A DNA stretch of 64,000 nucleotides. Source: Castanea sativa (taxonomy: Eukaryota > Streptophyta > Magnoliopsida > Fagales > Fagaceae). How positions within the stretch are numbered: the stretch's first letter is position 1; every line of letters starts with the position of its first letter. Position numbers and translations under genes: made by a program. Under the pieces are notes generated by a model. The model did not search any database and was not told the origin of the DNA. It saw only the letters and a list, made by a program, of their open reading frames with translations. Shown in pieces: positions 58,607-64,000 of this stretch. The stretch covers positions 58,734,501 to 58,798,500 of the forward strand of contig NC_134013.1 in NCBI RefSeq assembly GCF_040712315.1. Direction: 5' to 3'.

Positions 58607-61090
58607 TTACTGGTGGAGGAACGCCGATATAAATGTTGGGGATTCGAGCAATCTTATGCCAATCCTTGCCACTGTCTTTTTTGCATCTACTGTGCAGATG
58701 TGAACAACTATTAATTTCCAATATTTTGAGTGTAGATTTTGCAACTCGTCCAGTAAAGACATTAGATTATCGCAACTCCAAATTCGCAAAGATGAAAGTG
58801 ATGTGAGGCATCCTATCTGCTTCGGCAAGGAAACTAACTCCGGACATCCATTAATAAGTAAGTCCTCAAGGCTAGTTCAATATTGAATTCCTTCAGATAA
58901 AGAGCAGAATTTGTCGAGTACTGAATTACTAACCTCTGTAGTGAAGACAAGCCCCGCAACCCATTTACCGGAAAGGACAAAATTTTTTTACAGCCTGATA
59001 TATCAAGTCTCCAAAAAGAATGTAGGTATTGGAGTCCTTCTGGCAGAAGTTTTGATTCATTCATACTTCCAATTTGAAGGGAAGAAAGTGAAGAGAGATT
59101 CATCACTGACTTAATTAACATTGCATTGCTTGAATTGATACTTAAACTTGTAATGGAAGGAATAATAGGCAATTCAACTAACTTTGGGCAATCACTGATA
59201 TTTAATGTGCATAGGTGGGGGAAATTTTCTCTTCCATCTATTGTTCGCCATTCGTCCAAATTAGGCATCCAATCTAAATTCAGGATCTCCAATGATGGGA
59301 ACGAAATTGCACTATCTAAATGTAACTCATGGCCAAGATACTTCATAGAATCCATTCTTCTTATATCAAGAACCTTGAGAGATGGTAGTTTGTCAAGAGG
59401 TGGCAGCTGTTCACATCTTTCACACCTAATTAAAGAAATTTGAACTAGATTATAAAGGAGTAAATCTTGCATCCATGTCGGAAATTTTGAACCCAAATAG
59501 TTATTAATGCGCAACACTTTCAGATTTGAATGAGGTTGGAGACCATCAAGAACATCTTCAACCTGTTTTGGTACAGGGCACTGACTTTTGTTCTGCCAAA
59601 CCAGACTTAGCGAATAAAGATTTTGTGTTCCAATCAAATTTGCATTTTTTGCCCCCTCAAAATTTCTTACATTATGAAGTTCCTTTATTGACAACTCATT
59701 TCGAAGGTGTAGTTCTTTCAACTCACTTAATTGATAATCATTTTCCTTACCAACGATGAAGATGCTTAATGATTGGAGGCACGTTAGTTGTCCTATTCCT
59801 TTAGGCATACAAGTAAGAGAATCACAATAACTAAGCCCAAGATAGATTAGGTTTTTCATGTATCTCATACAATTGGGCAACTTTTGAAGATAATGACAAT
59901 AATCTAGTTTCAGCGTTTGCAGGTTCAAGAGGCAAGTTATTGGTTCAGGTAAAACTTTGAAGTTGGAAAAAGACATGTAGAGATACCTGAAGTGTTTTAA
60001 ACTAGTGATTGATCTTAGTGCCTTTTCTGATGGTTGACGAGGGTCGCACACCCAAAGATACTTTTGTTTCAAAAAGAAGGATAGAGGAGATTTATACCCA
60101 CTGTAATAATTTGGTGACTCAATGTGTGAGTGCAGAGATCAGACTTTGCATACTGCAACATCCCAAGAAGTGCGATGAGTATAATTCAAATGAAGAATCA
60201 TTTTTGGAATTTTGGCCTCTTTGTTATATTCCACCACAACGCATTCAAGCCTTATAATAGACTGAGCAAGGTCATGCATAAGATCATGCATTTTACATTT
60301 TATGTTACTAGGAGAATACTCCACAACAACTTGAAAGAAAGATCTCTACACTAATTCATTGAAGATAATAATGCCAACATCATGCGGCTCTAATGATTCT
60401 TTAAAGGGAATAAAACCATTAGCCATCCACAATTGTATCAACTTATCCATTTTTAGCACATGATCTTTGGGGAGTACACAGCAGAAAGCAAAACATTGCC
60501 TTAGATGTAGGGGTAAATGGTGGTATCTCAACCTCAACGCAGGCAAGATGGAATTTTCACCTTTTGGTAATTCCCAAATTTGGCTTTCTTTCACAGATAC
60601 CCACTCACTTTCCCTACTTTTTAAGCTTATGAGGCTTCTAAGAGGCTTTATTGCTAGAGGTACTCCTCCACACTTCTTCACTATTTCCTTGCCAATTGAT
60701 TCCAGTTCTGATCTCTCCTTTAGCCTTCCCATACCAAATGCACATCTTGTAAACAGGGACCAAGAATCATTTTCTGATAAACATCCCATGTGGTGTATAG
60801 GTAGCGTGGCCATCATAAGCGCTACATTCTCAATCCGGGTTGTCACTATAACCTTACTTCCGTTTAGCCCACACCTCAACACATCTTTTAAGCCATTCCA
60901 TTTGTCATGGTATTCGTTCTAAACATCGTCCAAAACAAGCAAAAATTTCCTCCCACGCAATTTTTCCTACAAGCATTGCTGTAATGGGTCCAACTCTAAA
61001 AGATTACATGCCCTACCATCAATGGACTCTATGATTGCTCTCACCAATTTTTGTATATGGAAATCAGTTGATACACACACCCAAATTCTC
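58607..61090 (-). pseudogene. CC-NBS-LRR disease resistance pseudogene (RGA type), 5' truncated
   Basis: Reading leftward: RIWVCVSTDF (RNBS-A) near 61090, a stop, KFLLVLDDV followed by a TAG stop where Trp is normal (kinase 2, about 60915-60945), GSKVIVTTRIENVA (RNBS-B), CGGVPLAIKPL (GLPL) and CFAFCCVLPKDHVLK (RNBS-D) in the frame 60882-60346. A broken stretch holds the MHDLMHDLA motif (60139-60324). Leucine-rich repeats run 60072-58834 (LPNCMRYMKNLIYLGLSYC and similar), and a last repeat piece in another frame (LPKQIGCLTSL...) to 58607. The P-loop, coiled coil and promoter are absent. Intact proteins of this family sense pathogens in the cytoplasm. Confidence 0.9.
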
Positions 61091-62436
61091 ATATCATAAT
61101 GGCTTTGCACCCTAACTAACTACTAGTTCTCATATCATAATTCTCACATCCAACTAATTACTAGTTCTCATAAAAAAATAAAAAAAAACTAATTACTAGT
61201 TACTACACCATTTTCACACATATGGGAAAATAAGTGGACTGTTCTATTTTTCTGCTACTGCCAGAATGAAAGATGACTTTTTTAATTTTTTATTTATTTA
61301 AAGAAATGCTATGTTGGTAACTTTTTTCACAACACTTTTAACATTTCACAATAAATCTTAAGTGACAGGTTGTTAGTGACTGTTACTATTAAGTAAAAAA
61401 GTAATTACAGTTATGAATTCAAATTATAACCAATAATATATACTTATGATTTGTTATAAAAGTATTGTAAACGTAAAACTTATTTTTTTTATTTATAGAT
61501 TTACCTGAAGTATTAGGGGTTCAGTATTCACGATACTAGGCAAGATTCAGTATCCCTTTGTTGAATTAGGCAAGATTTAACCCCATAGAAAGAATATATG
61601 CCTTTTTTTTTTTTTTTTTCCCCTTCCTGCCATGGTCTTGTACTCTAGGCATCATTTGGGCCATTGGTAAACTTCCACAGCTGGTTTGATAGGGTTGTTG
61701 GTGTAGTCAGTTATACAAATGCATTGGAAATACGTGCTTTCATTCCCCTATTAGGCACTTGCACACGCTGTGATTATGACTCGTGAAAGTGCCACATTGT
61801 ATAGAATATGATTCCCTCTCTTTTTTGTTTTTTAAATTTTAGGCTACATATAAGACATGAAATCTAAATTCCAACATTTTTATGTAAATCACACAAAATC
61901 AAATAGGTGTAAATGCACTTTTAGTCCCTACATTTTGCACTTTTTCCATTTTAGTCCCTACATTTTGTTTTTACCACTTTAGTCTCTAAACCAATTAACG
62001 CCTAACATTTAGGTCTTTTTCATCACCTAAGTAACGGCAAAAGCTGACGTGGCTGACGATGGAATAAAAAAAAAATATAATCACACACATTAATTAATTA
62101 AATTAAAAACAAACATTAAAAAAAAATCATTAGTTTTTGGGAAGAAGATGACTGTTCATATTCTTCATGTTCTTCCCTAAACATGTTTGATTGCCTAGAA
62201 ATTTAAAATATCAAAGATTTAAAAAAACACATCGATGCCCTTGAGTCCTCTCTCCACCATTTAAAAAAACCTACTTTGTATAAATTTATGATCTTTCCTT
62301 TTCTTCTTCCATTTCAATTCTAGATCCTCTCTTTCTCTTTCTCTTTCTCACAGTGCATGTTTGTGTTTGTATCTTTCTTTTTCTTCTTCCTTTGTTCAAG
62401 CTCTCGATCTCTCACTCTCTCTTAAATCTTAATCTC

Positions 62437-62437
62437 T

Positions 62438-62473
<36 letters not shown>
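62437..62473. repeat. (CT)n microsatellite
   Basis: A pure CT run inside the MULE-like element. Confidence 0.95.
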
Positions 62474-62477
<4 letters not shown>

Positions 62478-62484
62478 TTGTTTG

Positions 62485-62800
62485 ATCGATGATGGTGGTG
62501 TGGGTTTGATCGGGTTTTTCTAGGTGTTTGTGGGGCTGGGTTTTTCCAGCTTGATCGACGATGGTTGTGTGGTTTGATCGGGTTGTTCTGGGTTGCCGTG
62601 GGGCTGGGTATTTTCAGCTTGATTAGTGATGGTGGTGTGGGTTTGATTGAGTTTTTCTGGGCTTTCGGGGCTGGGTTTGATCAACAATGGTGGTGTGGGT
62701 TTGGTTAGGTTTTTCTGGGTTTCTGGGGTTGGGTTTGATCGACAATAGTGGTGTGGGTTTGATAAGTTTTTTATGGGTTTCCATGGGGCTAGGTTTTTCC
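62485..62800. repeat. Degenerate GT-rich minisatellite
   Basis: Units of roughly 55-85 bp containing GATGGTGGTGTGGGTTTGAT, GTTTTTCTGGG and GGGGCTGGGTTT variants, about five copies. Noncoding. Confidence 0.7.
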
Positions 62801-63546
62801 GGCGATGATGGTGGTGTTTACTGCTTTGGGAAATGGGTTTGATTGGCGGGGTGGCGTTGTTGATGGCAGATTTGGGTCAAGAATGGTGAGTTTGGTTTTG
62901 TATTTATAGATTGTGGGTCTTGGATTTATGAACCTAGTATGGATGAATGTGAAAGAGTATTTGCTTATGGGTTTATGGGTCTATTTCTTGGATTTATGGG
63001 TTTGATTTACTAGAGGTTTCAATGTTGAATGTGTTAAAATTTTCTGTGTTGAGATTGATTATGAATGTTGGCCGGTTGGGTTTGGGTTTGTCTTGATATG
63101 GTGCAGAACATGAGGTTCATGTTCTAAAGAAGAAGAAGAACATGGAGATTATTAATGATCATGATCTTCCTTGAAACTAATCAGTTTTTTTTTTTTTTTT
63201 TTAAATTTTAATATTTGTTTTTAATTTAATTAAATAATGTGTGTGATTGTATATTTTTTTTTATTTCACCGTTAGCCATGTTAGTTTTTGCTATTAGTTG
63301 GGTGACGGAAATGACCTAAATGTTAGGCGTTAATAGGTTTAGGGACTAAAAGTGGTAAAAACAAAATGTAGGGACCAAAATGAAAAAAGTATAAAATGTA
63401 GGGACTAAAAGTGCATTTACACTAATCAAATAAATACAACGTGTTTTCACATTTAGTTAAAAAATTTATATAAAAAAAATTGGAGGATTTAAATAAACAG
63501 TATGGTAATGGGAGCTTCATATTTGGGTTGAGCTTAGCAACACCAT

Positions 63547-63779
63547 AAGGGGTGGCAAAATCAACCCAAACCTACTTGCCCACCTAAACTCACCCACTTA
63601 AATGAGACCCAAACCCACTTAATTAATAATTGGGTTAAATGGGTGTTCATCCAATTAAACCCAATTAATATTAATGTTTATTGGGTTTTAACTCGGTACC
63701 CAATTAGATCCAATTATGATCCAAGTATCATTTTTACAAATCACCCAACTCTAAAATACCCAAAACCACTAAAAATAAA
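63547..63779. other. AC-rich simple repeat-like sequence
   Basis: Repeated ACCCAA, CCCACTTAA and CAATTAAACCCAATTAAT words. Noncoding. Confidence 0.5.
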
Positions 63780-64000
63780 TAAAAATTCCCCTAAACCTAA
63801 AATATGACCAAAGTACCCCCTAAATCTTAAAATGACCAAAATACCTCTAAAACCTAAAGAAGACCAAAATACCCCATAAACCAAAAAATTACCAAAATAC
63901 TCCTAAAACTTAAAAAATGACCGAAATACCCCCTAAACCTAAAAAAAGGACCAAACCACCCCCTAAACCTAAAAATTACCAAAATACCCCCAAAACCTAA
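63780..64000. repeat. Degenerate minisatellite, unit about 27-30 bp
   Basis: Repeats of the type ACCAAAATACCCCCTAAACC followed by TAAAAAATG or similar, at least seven units, running off the end of the window. CCCTAAACCTAAA looks telomere-like but is not a pure CCCTAAA array. Confidence 0.8.

Larger units (their letters stand above)
61906..63423. mobile_element. Non-autonomous Mutator-like element with long terminal inverted repeats
   Basis: Terminal inverted repeats of about 200 bp start GTGTAAATGCACTTTTAGTC on both ends and run through TTTGTTTTTACCACTTT and CGCCTAACATTTAGGTC. The 9 bp AATCAAATA is present on both sides (61897-61905, 63424-63432); the paralogous site near 36890 has it once. 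Length 1518 bp. Long terminal repeats and a 9 bp duplication fit MULEs. The interior has a (CT)n run, a GT-rich minisatellite and no transposase. TGATC and GGGTTTTTCTGG words recur through it. Confidence 0.85.
61147..63546 (+). repeat. Duplicated block B (second copy), carrying a MULE-like insertion
   Basis: Colinear with 35745-36993: CCAACTAATTACTAGTT, CAGAATGAAAGATGACTTTT, GGCAAGATTCAGTATCCC, CATTCCCCTATTAGGCACT and TTGGGTTGAG. It lacks the 386 bp tandem duplication of the first copy but has a 1.5 kb insertion at 61906-63423. Confidence 0.85.

Noticed and set aside
58911..60257. Several plus-strand frames of 60-105 codons
   Set aside because: Antisense to the LRR and NB regions of the NBS-LRR pseudogene.
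1..64000. tRNA, rRNA or CRISPR features
   Set aside because: None seen by eye. Direct repeats here are explained by transposons, minisatellites and duplications, and the sequence is plant nuclear in character.

Overview
The window is 64 kb of AT-rich plant nuclear DNA. The repeat content (a Ty3/gypsy Tat-type family, a Copia element, Helitron-like, MULE-like, PIF/Harbinger-like and LINE-like pieces), an intron with plant-type splice sites and a CC-NBS-LRR relic point to a eudicot, probably a woody one. Fagales is only a guess. The region is gene-poor. Only one host gene looks intact: a two-exon, minus-strand gene for a secreted Ole e 1-type proline-rich protein at 19589-21005. A second host gene, an NBS-LRR at 58607-61090, is a clear pseudogene.

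Layout. 1-6365: noncoding DNA with short tandem repeats, Helitron-like pieces and a solo LTR (4855-5697). 6366-18345: a young Tat-lineage Ty3/gypsy element on the minus strand (element 1, LTRs 7266-8012 and 17604-18345), preceded by an inverted 0.9 kb piece of gag; it lies inside a Helitron-like copy. 19589-21005: the proline-rich protein gene. 21.1-31 kb: noncoding DNA with MITEs, a solo LTR (25717-26509) and a dead LINE (29.7-30.5 kb). 31.3-37.6 kb: first copy of a segmental duplication, PIF/Harbinger-type elements and a GC-rich minisatellite. 38236-49132: a second, older Tat element of the same family (element 2) with a GAAAC target-site duplication. 50.5-51.4 kb: the second copy of duplicated block A. 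51694-58325: a decayed Copia element with a 1.4 kb solo LTR inside its integrase. 58.6-61.1 kb: the NBS-LRR pseudogene. 61.1-63.5 kb: the second copy of block B, carrying a MULE-like insertion whose empty site survives at about 36.89 kb. 63.6-64 kb: a degenerate minisatellite.

How the parts relate. Both Tat elements read gag, protease, RT, dual RNase H and integrase on the minus strand. Both carry an extra gene on the opposite strand with two introns at matching positions, and an array of about 150 bp tandem repeats between that gene and pol. All four LTR loci of this family lie in the same orientation. Element 1 has short patches where CAG/CTG triplets are missing or altered relative to near-identical copies in the window; this looks like consensus error rather than evolution and probably explains several of its frameshifts. 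I found no unknown cellular system. The least ordinary observations are the spliced antisense gene, the CAG/CTG patches, the inverted gag segment and the MULE insertion with its paralogous empty site.
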